A stretch of 64,000 nucleotides of DNA from Streptomyces nitrosporeus (GCF_008704555.1 NZ_CP023702.1:2542001-2606000); one strand, 5' to 3'. Shown: positions 24,577 to 33,448, counted from the first letter of the stretch. Notes: generated by a model from the sequence alone, not told the origin. Program-made: numbers and translations.

Positions 24577-25942
24577 AGCTGCCGGGATACACCCACGGGT
24601 TGGCCCGGCACTTGACGCCTTCGAGCTCCAGGGTCTTGGTCTGCTGCTGCATCACGGGCGCGAGGGCGCCGGGCGTACGGCAGCTCTCGTGGTTGTGGCC
24701 CAGCCGGTGGCCGACCTCGTGGTTGATCAGCATCTGCCGGTAGGCCAGGAGCTGGTCCGGACCGAAGGTCGCCGCGCCCTGCGCCCACCGGTAGGCGTTG
24801 ATCATCACGCGGTCGGTGGCCGCGGAGTCGCAGGAGACGTTGTCCTCGGTGGTGTCCAGGCCGGACTTCTCGCACCAGTCCGCGGTGGTCCCCGGACTGG
24901 CCAGCGTGATCACGAAGTCGGGCGTGCCGGAGGAGATGCGCTCGAAGGTCATGGCGCCGCCGTGCGCCCAGCTCCGGTCGTCGTTCAGGGTCCGCTGCAC
25001 GGCCTGGGCGAAGAGCTCCGCGTCGAGGCCGAGCCCCTTCTCGACATCGATGCGGTACCGGTGCTTCTGGCCCCTGCCCGGCGCCTTCGCCGTCCCGGGC
25101 ACCGCCTCGAACTCCCCCGATGCCTTCATATCCGCCGCCAGAGGATAGGCCGCGGCCATCTTCTCCTCGTACGAGAGGGACTTCGTCTGCGCCTTCTGCG
25201 GCTTCGGGTCGGAGCGGTCGTCGCGGGAGACGTCGCCGGATCCGTCCCGGCCGGCGTCCGCGGCCTGTGATGCGGCCACCTGGCCGGAGTCCTGGGCGAC
25301 CTGCCCGGCGACCACCACCGCCAGCACCGTGGTGACGGCCGCCGCCGCGACCCCGGTGAGCGTGCGGCCCCAGCCGCCCCTCCCCTCCCGGGCGGAGCCG
25401 TCGGCGGGTTCACCGCCCCCGTGTCCGCCGCCGGCGTCCCGGCCGGCTTCTCCGCCGCGGGCGCCGCCGGTGCCGTCGGGCCCGGAGCGGGGACCGCCGT
25501 CGTCGCTCCGGGCGGGCGGCGCCGGCTCGGCGCCGAAGGCCTCGACGAACTCCTTGCGGGGGCCCGGTATCAGGGGGGCGCCGGAGGACGGACCAGCCGT
25601 CTGCGCACGTCCGGCGGCCGCACGCTGCGCGGCCTGCTGCGCGGTCAGCTGACGGATCACCGCCTGCCGGGCGTACGCCTCCTGGCTCCGGTCCTCCGGA
25701 CCGCCGTCGTGGCGGGGCTGCGGACCGGTGCCCCAGCCACCGCCCGGCTCACGCTGCTCGGGGTGTCCGCCGCGCACCTGCGGGGCGTCCCGGAAGGGGG
25801 TGTGCCCGTCACCGGCGGCAGGGGCGGCCAGGTCGCGCCTGCGCCGTCCGGTGCCGGGGCCGGCCCTGCCGGTGTCCGCCGTGCCGTCGGCGGCGGTCCC
25901 GCGCCCCTTGGTCTCAGGGCCCTTGCGGCTGTGTCGTCCCAC
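24575..25942 (-). CDS. DUF3152 membrane-anchored metzincin-like protein
   Basis: A 455-aa protein with a long polar Gly/Pro-rich cytoplasmic N-terminus, one membrane helix (TLTGVAAAAVTTVLAVVVAG, about residues 215-235) and an extracytoplasmic DUF3152 domain. The domain carries HEVGHRLGHNHESC, an HExxHxxGxxH zinc site of metzincin type, and conserved cysteines (ADWCEKSG, NVSCDS, ESCRTPG, VKCRANPW). A cell-surface metalloprotease is likely but not shown. The GTG at 25942 (VGRHSRKGP) lies 8 bp after the stop of the alpha/beta hydrolase; an ATG at 25966 is possible. The mycobacterial counterpart is next to moeZ as well. Confidence 0.85.
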   Translation of the reverse strand: MGRHSRKGPETKGRGTAADGTADTGRAGPGTGRRRRDLAAPAAGDGHTPFRDAPQVRGGHPEQREPGGGWGTGPQPRHDGGPEDRSQEAYARQAVIRQLTAQQAAQRAAAGRAQTAGPSSGAPLIPGPRKEFVEAFGAEPAPPARSDDGGPRSGPDGTGGARGGEAGRDAGGGHGGGEPADGSAREGRGGWGRTLTGVAAAAVTTVLAVVVAGQVAQDSGQVAASQAADAGRDGSGDVSRDDRSDPKPQKAQTKSLSYEEKMAAAYPLAADMKASGEFEAVPGTAKAPGRGQKHRYRIDVEKGLGLDAELFAQAVQRTLNDDRSWAHGGAMTFERISSGTPDFVITLASPGTTADWCEKSGLDTTEDNVSCDSAATDRVMINAYRWAQGAATFGPDQLLAYRQMLINHEVGHRLGHNHESCRTPGALAPVMQQQTKTLELEGVKCRANPWVYPGS

Positions 25943-25950
25943 GCCCCGGA

Positions 25951-26916
25951 TCAGCTCCCGCCGCATTCGTCCAGCAGTTCCCGGAACGCCTGGGCGACCG
26001 CCTCCGGGTACTCCATCATCGCCACATGCCCGGCGTCGGGCAGTGTCAGCAGCCGCGAGTCCCGAAAGGCCGCGGACGCCCTGCGCGCCATCCGGTACGA
26101 GACGAGCTGGTCCCTGCCGCCGTACACCAGAAGGGTCGGCGCCAGCACCCGCTCGGCCTGGCGCCACAGCCCGTGCTGTCCGCCCAGGGTGTAGGCGTCG
26201 ACGATGCCCCGGGCCGAGCGCGCCATGGCGTCCCAGAAGTACGGCAGCTCCAGTCGTCGCTCCATCTCGGCCACCGCATGGCGGAAGGCCTCGTCGGAGA
26301 CGCGTGCCGGATCGCCGTAACAGAGTGCCATGACACCGCGGGTGCGCTGCTCCGCGGTCCACTCACGGGTGAGCCTGGCGAACAGGGAAGCGACGCCCGG
26401 GAGTGCGAGGAGTCCTGTCGGTACGGCGGGCCGCTGCACCCGGATCTCGGGCAGGGCGGGCGAGACCAGCGTCAGGGTGCGCACCAGATCGGGCCGGACC
26501 GCGGCGACCCGGGTGGCAACGGAGCCGCCCAGTGAGTTGCCGAACAGGTGGACGGGCCCGCGTCCGCCCGCGTCGAGCAGCCGGATCACCGCCCTGGCGT
26601 GGCCGGTGACCGAGTAGTCGCCGTCGTCCGGCGGCGGGGAGTCCCCGAAGCCGGGCAGGTCCACCGCCTCCCCGTCGACCGCGTCGGCCAGCAGGGGCAT
26701 GAGCGCCGACCAGTTCTGCGAGGAGCCGCCCAGTCCGTGCACGTAGAGCGCGGGGGGCGCCCCCGGGTCCGGCGCGGGGCGCGAGCGGACACCCAGCGTG
26801 AGGCCGGGCAGCTCGACGGAGCGCGTCTCCTCACCCGCCGTGGTTCCGGCGGCGCCGGCCGGCGGGGCGGCGGCAGCAGCGGCGGCGCGGATCCCGGGCA
26901 GCTCGGTCGAAGACAT
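25951..26916 (-). CDS. Alpha/beta hydrolase
   Basis: A 321-aa alpha/beta-hydrolase fold protein. The oxyanion strand YVHGLGGSSQNW, nucleophile elbow LFGNSLGGS (Ser), acid VYGGRDQLVS (Asp) and DAGHVAMMEYP (His) form a complete triad, with a cap region in between. The first 30 residues are Ala-rich. Esterase or lipase activity is likely; the substrate is unknown. It is the first gene of a probable two-gene transcript with the DUF3152 gene (8 bp gap). A TAACAT -10 element six bases upstream of the ATG would give a leaderless mRNA. Confidence 0.85.
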   Translation of the reverse strand: MSSTELPGIRAAAAAAAPPAGAAGTTAGEETRSVELPGLTLGVRSRPAPDPGAPPALYVHGLGGSSQNWSALMPLLADAVDGEAVDLPGFGDSPPPDDGDYSVTGHARAVIRLLDAGGRGPVHLFGNSLGGSVATRVAAVRPDLVRTLTLVSPALPEIRVQRPAVPTGLLALPGVASLFARLTREWTAEQRTRGVMALCYGDPARVSDEAFRHAVAEMERRLELPYFWDAMARSARGIVDAYTLGGQHGLWRQAERVLAPTLLVYGGRDQLVSYRMARRASAAFRDSRLLTLPDAGHVAMMEYPEAVAQAFRELLDECGGS

Positions 26917-26922
26917 GCGGCA

Positions 26923-26928
26923 ATGTTA
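26923..26928 (-). promoter_or_regulatory. Candidate -10 for a leaderless hydrolase transcript
   Basis: TAACAT on the minus strand ends six bases before the ATG at 26916. That spacing places the start point on or next to the start codon, as in many leaderless Streptomyces mRNAs. The -35 is not convincing. Confidence 0.3.
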
Positions 26929-27026
26929 CGAGACGATCACGCGCCGGTTCATGTGTTCGCGGTCACAGGACGCATCGCATCGCGGGAGGGTTGCTCCTAC
27001 GCTGCAAGGGAGGAAGGGAGTGCTCC

Positions 27027-27257
27027 ATGACGGTCGACCCCACCGATCCGCGGACCTTCGAGGACGCCGGATCCAACGAGCAACCCGCCGAGCCGACCCG
27101 CGAGGCATCCGAGGCCGACGCGGCGGAGCAGGAAACCGACCTCCGGCAGGAGGAGCCCGACGAACCCCTCACGGAGATCGACCGGACCAGGATGAACGAG
27201 GCGGACGCGGCGGACCAGCGGCGCGTCGTCCGGCACGACGAGGACGATTACCGGTAG
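27027..27257 (+). CDS. Small acidic conserved hypothetical protein
   Basis: A 76-aa very acidic, soluble protein (EPDEPLTEIDRTRMNEADAADQRRVV region), with no cysteine and no hydrophobic segment, probably disordered. The ATG at 27027 follows an excellent ribosome site (GGGAGGAAGGGAG). It is divergent from the hydrolase gene and precedes the TetR gene by 168 bp. I do not recognise a domain; ribosome site and codon bias support a real gene. Confidence 0.7.
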   Translation: MTVDPTDPRTFEDAGSNEQPAEPTREASEADAAEQETDLRQEEPDEPLTEIDRTRMNEADAADQRRVVRHDEDDYR

Positions 27258-27425
27258 TACATTCCGCTTTGTCGTACCGCCCGGCGGAACGACGGCTACC
27301 GCAGCCGTCCGGTCCGTGAAATTCTGCGTCCGCGCCGCACACACCCGGGTTACCGAAAAGTACGATGTCCGCACGGCGCAGCATGCACAGAACGGCTGTG
27401 TCCGATCACGAATTTGGGAGGCGGC

Positions 27426-28067
27426 GTGACAGCCATCGAGCAGACCGAGGCAGCGCGCCCACGGGGAACCCGGCTCCCCCGCCGAGCCAGGCGCAATCAG
27501 CTGCTGGGCGCCGCGCAGGAAGTCTTCGTCGCGCAGGGTTACCACGCCGCCGCGATGGACGACATCGCCGAGCGGGCGGGCGTCAGCAAGCCGGTGCTCT
27601 ACCAGCACTTCCCCGGCAAGCTGGAGCTCTATCTCGCCCTGCTCGACCAGCACTGCGAGTCACTGCTCCAGGCGGTGCGTACGGCGCTGGCCTCGACCAC
27701 CGACAACAAGCTGCGCGTCGAGGCGACGATGGACGCCTATTTCGCGTACGTGGAGGACGAGGGCGGTGCCTTCCGGCTCGTCTTCGAGTCCGACCTGACC
27801 AACGAGCCCGCGGTGCGCGAGCGCGTCGACCGGGTGTCCCTGCAGTGCGCGGAGGCCATCTCCGACGTGATCGCGGGTGACACCGGGCTGTCCAAGGACG
27901 AGTCGATGCTGCTCGCGGTCGGTCTCGGCGGCGTCTCGCAGGTGGTCGCCCGCTACTGGCTCTCCAGCCGGTCGGCCATCCCCCGGGACTCGGCGGTGCA
28001 GTTGCTGACCTCGCTGGCCTGGCGGGGCATCGCGGGATTCCCGCTGCACGGCACCGAGCAGCTCTGA
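27426..28067 (+). CDS. TetR family transcriptional regulator
   Basis: A 213-aa regulator with the TetR DNA-binding domain at residues 20-65: RNQLLGAAQEVFVAQGYHAA, MDDIAERAGVSKPVLYQHFPGK is the helix-turn-helix. The C-terminal ligand domain is helical and carries no diagnostic motif. The GTG at 27426 follows GGGAGG. Its mycobacterial counterpart lies beside the DUF3107 gene just as here. Ligand and targets are unknown; autoregulation is common in this family. Confidence 0.9.
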   Translation: MTAIEQTEAARPRGTRLPRRARRNQLLGAAQEVFVAQGYHAAAMDDIAERAGVSKPVLYQHFPGKLELYLALLDQHCESLLQAVRTALASTTDNKLRVEATMDAYFAYVEDEGGAFRLVFESDLTNEPAVRERVDRVSLQCAEAISDVIAGDTGLSKDESMLLAVGLGGVSQVVARYWLSSRSAIPRDSAVQLLTSLAWRGIAGFPLHGTEQL

Positions 28068-28264
28068 GGGCACCCGGCGACGCGGCGGGGGCGTGCGCCG
28101 GGCGCCGCGGGCCGGACGTCCTTCCCGTCCGGGGCTCCGGGAAGGGGCGGCTGTTCGCTGCGGGCGTTGCCGGTCGGGCTCTGACCGGTCCCTTCACCGG
28201 GCTAATGTGGGCTGGGTACGGCGCGGTTCACCGCGCACAGACGGACCGTCGGAGGGACATAGCC

Positions 28265-28492
28265 GTGGAGGTCAAGATCGGGGTGCAGCACACGCCCCGG
28301 GAGATCGTTCTGGAGAGCGGACTTTCCGCCGAAGAGGTCGAGAGTGCGGTCGGCGAGGCGCTCACCGGCAAGGCGCCGCTGCTCAGCCTCACGGACGACA
28401 AGGGCCGCAAGGTCCTGGTGCCGGCCGACCGGATCGCGTACGTGGAGATCGGCGAGCCCGCGACCCGGCGTGTGGGGTTCGGCGCGCTGTAG
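28265..28492 (+). CDS. DUF3107 family protein
   Basis: A 75-aa actinobacterial protein starting VEVKIGVQHTPREIVLES and ending DRIAYVEIGEPATRRVGF, the DUF3107 (TB9.4-like) family over its full length. The GTG at 28265 has GGAGGG eight bases upstream. A perfect 18-bp hairpin follows the stop, so it is probably monocistronic. Function unknown; the mycobacterial homologue is known mainly as a small abundant antigen-type protein. Confidence 0.88.
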   Translation: MEVKIGVQHTPREIVLESGLSAEEVESAVGEALTGKAPLLSLTDDKGRKVLVPADRIAYVEIGEPATRRVGFGAL

Positions 28493-28501
28493 ACGGCGGA
28501 C

Positions 28502-28541
28502 GAGGAGGGGCCCGGCGGACGGATCCGCCGGGCCCCTCCTC
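28502..28541 (+). terminator. Terminator after the DUF3107 gene
   Basis: Perfect 18-bp stem (28502-28519 with 28524-28541), loop CGGA, 10 bp after the stop codon. Confidence 0.85.
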
Positions 28542-28585
28542 GTTCCCCCGGCCCTTCCGGGGCGCCGGGCCGCGTGTCCGCCGCC

Positions 28586-28627
28586 GGTCGCCGGTCGCCG
28601 GTCGCCGGTCGCCGGTCGCCGGTCGCC
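28586..28627. repeat. Six perfect tandem copies of the heptamer GGTCGCC
   Basis: Six uninterrupted copies run from 28586 to 28627, flanked by partial units. They are non-coding, between the DUF3107 terminator and the small membrane protein gene at 28711. A perfect heptamer array is prone to slipped-strand length change. Confidence 0.9.
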
Positions 28628-28710
28628 GGGGAGGGTTGCGTTCCGCGGGTGCCGGGTAGTACCGCCTAGGACCGATCCTCCTGCCGCGTACTCAAGCGAG
28701 GTGACCGCCT

Positions 28711-28983
28711 GTGCTCTGGGAATCCATCAGCTCCGTCGTGCTCGGACTCGCCCTGGCCTGGGTGGCGCTGCGGGTGATGCCGGGCAGGCTCCCGTCCGCC
28801 GGCCCGGTCCTCCTCGCCGGAGCGCTCGGTGCCCTGTTCGGGGCGTTCCTCACCCACTCGACGCTGGGTTCCGTGCACGTCCTGGCGACATACGCCGGCG
28901 CGGTGCCGGTGGCGGCGGTGGCGGTGTCGCTCCTGATCCGTCCGCGCGGGCGCCGTCCGGTGCGGCCGGCGCCCGCGCGGTGA
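28711..28983 (+). CDS. Small membrane protein (about three helices)
   Basis: A 90-aa protein with three hydrophobic stretches: SSVVLGLALAWVALRV, GPVLLAGALGALFGAFL and VLATYAGAVPVAAVAVSLL, ending in an Arg/Pro-rich tail. The GTG at 28711 follows GAGGTG. It converges on the ferritin-like gene with 12 bp between stops. No family recognised. Confidence 0.72.
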   Translation: MLWESISSVVLGLALAWVALRVMPGRLPSAGPVLLAGALGALFGAFLTHSTLGSVHVLATYAGAVPVAAVAVSLLIRPRGRRPVRPAPAR

Positions 28984-28995
28984 TGGTCCGGTCCC

Positions 28996-29742
28996 TCAGG
29001 CGGCGAGACCGAGCGCGGCCATCCGCTTGGTGTGCGCCTCGGTGATCCTGGAGAACATCCGGCCGACCTCGGCGAGGTCGAAACCGTCCGCCACACCGCC
29101 CACCAGCATCATCGACAGGGCGTCGCGGTCGGCGACCACCCGCTGCGCCTGGGAGAGCGCCTCCCCCATCAGCCGGCGCGCCCACAGGGCGAGCCTTCCG
29201 CCGACCCGGGGCTCCGCCTCGATGGCCGCGCGCACCTTCTCGACCGCGAAGTTGCCGTGCCCGGTGTCGTCGAGCACCGCGAGGACCAGGGAGCGGGTGT
29301 CGGAGTCGAGGCGGGCCGCGATCTCCCGGTAGAAGTCACTGGCGATCGAGTCGCCGACGTACGCCTTGACCAGGCCCTCCAGCCAGTCCGAGGGGGCGGT
29401 CTGCCGGTGGAAGTCGTCCAGGGCCCTGGCGAAGGGGTCCATGGCCGCGGTCGGCTCCTCGTCGATCGCGGTGAGCCGGTCGGTGAGCTGCTCGAAGTGG
29501 TGGAACTCGGCGGACGCCATCCTGGCCAGGGCCGCCTTGTCACCGAGCGTCGGCGCCAGCTTGGCGTCCTCGGCGAGCCGCTCGAAGGCCGCCAGCTCCC
29601 CGTAGGCGAGCGCGCCGAGCAGGTCCACCACCGCGGCGCGGTACTGGGGGTCGGCGGAGGCCGTGGCCCAGTCCCGGGCGGCGATCCCGGTGGGTACGGG
29701 TGCTCCGTCGGTTGCTTCCGTGGCGTTGTCAGGCGTCTCCAT
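28996..29742 (-). CDS. Ferritin-like fold protein
   Basis: A 248-aa helical protein of the actinobacterial ferritin-like (MiaE-related) family. Carboxylate/His segments suited to a di-iron four-helix bundle are visible: GELAAFERLAEDA, ASAEFHHFEQL, GDSIASDFYREIAA and DDTGHGNFAVE. Related proteins include the tRNA hydroxylase MiaE, but no specific reaction can be assigned. The ATG at 29742 is preferred; upstream codons in the frame lack family character. It sits between DUF3107 and the DEAD-box helicase as in mycobacteria. Confidence 0.85.
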   Translation of the reverse strand: METPDNATEATDGAPVPTGIAARDWATASADPQYRAAVVDLLGALAYGELAAFERLAEDAKLAPTLGDKAALARMASAEFHHFEQLTDRLTAIDEEPTAAMDPFARALDDFHRQTAPSDWLEGLVKAYVGDSIASDFYREIAARLDSDTRSLVLAVLDDTGHGNFAVEKVRAAIEAEPRVGGRLALWARRLMGEALSQAQRVVADRDALSMMLVGGVADGFDLAEVGRMFSRITEAHTKRMAALGLAA

Positions 29743-29956
29743 GGAGCGCAGAATAGCCCGCTCGCCACAGGGCGGACGGGCCCGGCCGATCGAAGACATC
29801 ACACCGTTCCCATGAATTCGCCCAACACACATGCGCGAATCCGGGGTACAGTGGTATTGCGCTTACTGAGCATTTTTCTTGTGCCAGAAGCGCGACCTTG
29901 AATGAGGATGCCCGGTCGGTGGCCCGATCGGCTCCGACCCGACAGCCCTCCACGCG

Positions 29957-29997
29957 GGTCGTACACCACGTACGACCGCAGATGAGGGGCCCCCTCA
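29957..29997 (+). promoter_or_regulatory. Two perfect hairpins in the leader of the DEAD-box helicase gene
   Basis: GGTCGTAC (29957-29964) pairs with 29970-29977 around ACCAC; five bases later TGAGGGG (29983-29989) pairs with 29991-29997. Both lie in the 315-bp gap 29743-30057 upstream of the helicase, whose leader also contains an AT-rich stretch near 29850-29885 that may hold the promoters of the divergent genes. Structured leaders are common in RNA helicase genes and can mediate autoregulation; here that is inference. Confidence 0.5.
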
Positions 29998-30057
29998 GCG
30001 GCACGAGCGCTCGAGCGACGGCAGTGGTCCCGCGCCACCCGGCCCTCCCAGGGCCGG

Positions 30058-32298
30058 ATGACCAACCCAGGCACGGTTGGACCCCCGCGTTCGCCTCGGG
30101 CCGCGTCTCACAGAAGAGGCAGCACCCTGACTACGTTCCGCGACCTCGGAATCCTCACCGAGACGGCCGAAGCCCTTGAGGCGGTCGGCATCACTTCCCC
30201 CTTCCCCATCCAGGAGATGACGCTCCCCGTCGCGCTCTCCGGCTCCGACGTCATCGGGCAGGCCAAGACCGGCACCGGGAAGACGCTGGGCTTCGGCCTG
30301 CCGCTTCTGGAGCGTGTGACCGTCCCCGCCGACGCCGAGGCGGGCCGGGCGGCCCCCGAAGAGCTGACGGAGGCGCCGCAGGCGCTGATCGTCGTCCCCA
30401 CCCGCGAGCTGTGCCAGCAGGTCACCAACGACCTGCTCACCGCCGGCAAGGTCCGTGACGTCCGCGTGCTCGCGATCTACGGCGGCCGGGCGTACGAGCC
30501 GCAGGTGGAGGCCCTCAAGAAGGGCGTCGACGTCGTCGTCGGCACGCCCGGACGGCTGCTCGACCTGGCGGGCCAGCGCAAGCTGGACCTGTCGCACATC
30601 CGCGTCCTCGTCCTCGACGAGGCCGACGAGATGCTGGACCTCGGCTTCCTGCCCGACGTCGAGCGCATCATCACCATGCTTCCGGCGAAGCGGCAGACCA
30701 TGCTGTTCTCGGCGACCATGCCCGGTGCGGTCATCTCGCTGGCGCGCCGCTACATGTCGCAGCCGACGCACATCAACGCCACGTCGCCCGACGACGAGGG
30801 CACGACGGTCAAGAACACGACGCAGTTCGTCTACCGCGCGCACTCGATGGACAAGCCCGAGATGGTCTCCCGCATCCTCCAGGCGGAGAGCCGCGGGCTC
30901 GCGATGATCTTCTGCCGTACGAAGCGGACGGCCGCCGACATCGCCGAACAGCTGGAGCGGCGCGGTTTCGCGTCCGGCGCGGTCCACGGCGACCTCGGCC
31001 AGGGCGCCCGCGAGCAGGCGCTGCGCGCCTTCCGCAACGGCAAGGTGGACGTCCTCGTGTGCACCGACGTCGCCGCCCGCGGCATCGACGTCGAGGGTGT
31101 GACACATGTCATCAACTACCAGTCGCCCGAGGACGAGAAGACCTATCTGCACCGCATCGGCCGCACGGGCCGCGCGGGCGCCAAGGGCACCGCGATCACG
31201 CTGGTGGACTGGGACGACATCCCGCGCTGGCAGCTGATCAACAAGGCGCTGGGCCTGAGCTTCCCGGACCCCGCCGAGACGTACTCCACCTCTGCCCATC
31301 TCTACGAGGACCTCGGCATCCCGGCGGGCACCAAGGGTGTGCTGCCGCGGGCCGAGCGGACCCGGGCGGGTCTGGGCGCGGAGGAGATCGAGGATCTCGG
31401 TGAGACGGGAGGCCGCGGCCGCAAGTCGTCCGCCGCAGCCCCCGCACCGCGTACGGAGCGGGCGCCGCGCACGCCGCGTCAGCGCCGCCGCACCCGGGGC
31501 GGGGCCGAGGCGACGGCGGACGCCGCCGTCGCCACCGTGCCGGCGCCGTCCCCGGAGGCCGGTGCCGACGAGCCCGCCCAGCCGCGGACCCCGCGCCGCC
31601 GGCGCCGTACCCGTGTCGGCGTGGCCGAGGGTGCCGTCGAGGCCGCGGTGGCCGTCGTCGACGCGCCGGCCGTGGCCGAGGCTCCCGCCGGGGCTCCGGC
31701 CGTGGCCGAGGCGGAACCGGCCGCCGGGACCAAGCCGCGCAGGCGTCGTACACGTGCCGCGGAGGCGGCGGTGGCCGAGGCCCCGGACGCATCCGTGGCC
31801 GAGGCGGAGCCGGCCGCCGGGACCAAGCCGCGCAAGCGCCGTACACCTGGCGCCGCTCCCGAGGCCGAGCCGGTGGTGGCCGCGGCCGTCGCGCCCGTGG
31901 TCGACTTCCAGACCGTGGCGATGGCCGCGGCGGAGCCCGTGACCACCCGGCCGCGCCGCCGTCCGCGCGTCGTGAAGCCGGTCGCCGACGAGGTGGACTT
32001 CCAGATCGCCCCGGTCTCGGAGCCGGCGGGTGAGTCCCGGCCGCGTCGCCGCCCCCGCGCCGCCGCGAAGCCGAAGACCGAGGCCGTGGCCCCGGCGGCA
32101 CCCGTCGCCGAGTCCCCGGTGGAACCGGCGGACGCGGCGGCGGAGACCAAGCCCCGCCGTCGCCGGGCCCGTGCCGCCGTGAAGACGGAGGACGCCCCGG
32201 TGGCCGAGGCCGTGGCGGGTGAGGACGCGGCCCCCGCGAAGCCGCGCCGCCGCCGCAGCCGTACGACGGCCGCCGCCACGGAGTCGGCCGAGGCCTGA
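30058..32298 (+). CDS. DEAD-box ATP-dependent RNA helicase, RhlE-like, with Arg-patch tail
   Basis: A 746-aa helicase. The core (about residues 25-410) has the Q motif with FPIQEMTLP, motif I AKTGTGKT, Ia PTRELCQQ, motif II VLDEADEM, motif III SAT, motif V TDVAARGIDV and VI HRIGRTGRAG. The remaining 330 residues are Ala/Glu/Pro-rich with eight or more basic clusters (RRRRTR, RKRR, RRRPR) at fairly regular spacing, a disordered RNA-binding tail. It would remodel rRNA or mRNA structure, for example in ribosome assembly or cold growth. The first ATG at 30058 is used; family similarity begins around LTTFRDLGI, so a start near 30130 is possible. Confidence 0.9.
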   Translation: MTNPGTVGPPRSPRAASHRRGSTLTTFRDLGILTETAEALEAVGITSPFPIQEMTLPVALSGSDVIGQAKTGTGKTLGFGLPLLERVTVPADAEAGRAAPEELTEAPQALIVVPTRELCQQVTNDLLTAGKVRDVRVLAIYGGRAYEPQVEALKKGVDVVVGTPGRLLDLAGQRKLDLSHIRVLVLDEADEMLDLGFLPDVERIITMLPAKRQTMLFSATMPGAVISLARRYMSQPTHINATSPDDEGTTVKNTTQFVYRAHSMDKPEMVSRILQAESRGLAMIFCRTKRTAADIAEQLERRGFASGAVHGDLGQGAREQALRAFRNGKVDVLVCTDVAARGIDVEGVTHVINYQSPEDEKTYLHRIGRTGRAGAKGTAITLVDWDDIPRWQLINKALGLSFPDPAETYSTSAHLYEDLGIPAGTKGVLPRAERTRAGLGAEEIEDLGETGGRGRKSSAAAPAPRTERAPRTPRQRRRTRGGAEATADAAVATVPAPSPEAGADEPAQPRTPRRRRRTRVGVAEGAVEAAVAVVDAPAVAEAPAGAPAVAEAEPAAGTKPRRRRTRAAEAAVAEAPDASVAEAEPAAGTKPRKRRTPGAAPEAEPVVAAAVAPVVDFQTVAMAAAEPVTTRPRRRPRVVKPVADEVDFQIAPVSEPAGESRPRRRPRAAAKPKTEAVAPAAPVAESPVEPADAAAETKPRRRRARAAVKTEDAPVAEAVAGEDAAPAKPRRRRSRTTAAATESAEA

Positions 32299-32317
32299 TT
32301 CCGGCACGTCAGGCCGG

Positions 32318-32363
32318 GCCGAGGGCCCCGGGTCCCGCATCTCGCGGGCCCGGGGCCCTCGGC
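32318..32363 (+). terminator. Terminator after the RNA helicase gene
   Basis: Fifteen pairs (32318-32332 with 32349-32363), one unpaired T, then five pairs (CCCGC/GCGGG) around ATCTC, starting 20 bp after the stop. Confidence 0.85.
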
Positions 32364-32514
32364 GTGTCCGGGCGCCCCTCCGGCATGTCCGGCCGTGGCG
32401 CGAAGGCCCGCGGGAGCTCCCCCGCCGGTGCCCGCGCCGGGGGCCGCCGGGCCGGCTCCCGGCGGGGCGGGGCGGGGCGGGCACCGGTCGCCGGGACGGC
32501 GATAACCTCGCCCC

Positions 32515-33360
32515 ATGAGCCGGCCTCCGACCTTCACCCCGCCGCCCTGCGCCCGTGCCCGCGTCCTGCGCACCGGGCGCGGGGACTTCGCCGTACTGGA
32601 CGCCGCACCGCGTACCCCGCCGCGTGCCACCGCGCTGCTGCTGCCCGGTTACACCGGTAGCAAGGAGGACTTCATCGCGATGCTCGAACCGCTGGCCGGG
32701 GCCGGGTTCCGGGTGGTGTCGGCGGACGGCCGAGGACAGTACGAGACCGAGGGGACGGGCCGTCAGGAGGATTACGCCCAGAAGGAGTTGGCTGCCGACG
32801 TGCAGGCGCAGGCCGCCGCGCTCGACGCTCCCGGCGGTGTCCACCTGGTCGGGCACTCCCTCGGCGGCCAGATCGCCCGGGCCGCGGTGCTGGCCGACGC
32901 CTCGCCGTTCCGGTCGCTGACGCTGATGTCGTCGGGACCCGCCGAGATCTCCCCGGCGCAGCAGGAGAAGGTCCGGCTGCTCGGCGAGGTGCTGGCCACC
33001 CTGACCATGGAGCAGGTGTGGCGGGCGATGCGCGCCCTGGATCCTCCCGAGGACGCCGACGCCGACGGCGGTGAGGACATGCGCCGCCGCTGGCTGCGCC
33101 ACGATCCGGCGCAGCTGCTCGCCACGGGGGCGCAGCTGTCGGCGGAACCGGACCGGGTCGACGAGCTCGCCGCGCTGGCGTTGCCGGTCCATGTGGTCTC
33201 GGGCGGGACCGACGATGTCTGGCCCGTGCCGCTGCTGGACTCGATGGCACGCCGGCTGGGCGCCCGCCGCACCGTGATCGAGGGCGCCGAGCACTCCCCG
33301 AACACGGCGCGGCCGGCCGAGACGGCGGCGGCGCTCGTCTCGTTCTGGGACGACCTCTGA
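32515..33360 (+). CDS. Alpha/beta hydrolase
   Basis: A 281-aa alpha/beta hydrolase. Triad elements: PGYTGSKEDF near the oxyanion hole, nucleophile LVGHSLGGQ (Ser), Asp in VVSGGTDDVWP, and His in EGAEHSPNT. There is no signal peptide. Substrate unknown; the serine-hydrolase/lysophospholipase branch is the best guess. A GATAAC hexamer eight bases before the ATG at 32515 could serve as the -10 of a near-leaderless mRNA. It converges with the NYN gene. Confidence 0.85.
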   Translation: MSRPPTFTPPPCARARVLRTGRGDFAVLDAAPRTPPRATALLLPGYTGSKEDFIAMLEPLAGAGFRVVSADGRGQYETEGTGRQEDYAQKELAADVQAQAAALDAPGGVHLVGHSLGGQIARAAVLADASPFRSLTLMSSGPAEISPAQQEKVRLLGEVLATLTMEQVWRAMRALDPPEDADADGGEDMRRRWLRHDPAQLLATGAQLSAEPDRVDELAALALPVHVVSGGTDDVWPVPLLDSMARRLGARRTVIEGAEHSPNTARPAETAAALVSFWDDL

Positions 33361-33448
33361 TCCGAGCCGGATCCCGTCCGGGGGGCGGCCCGTCTGCCGG
33401 TCCGGACCGGGTTCGGGCCGGTCCGGCGGTCCGCCGGGGCCTGCCGGG

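Noticed and set aside
28586..28627. Heptamer repeats considered as coding
   Set aside because: No ribosome site or gene-like frame spans them; the neighbouring genes end and start outside the array.
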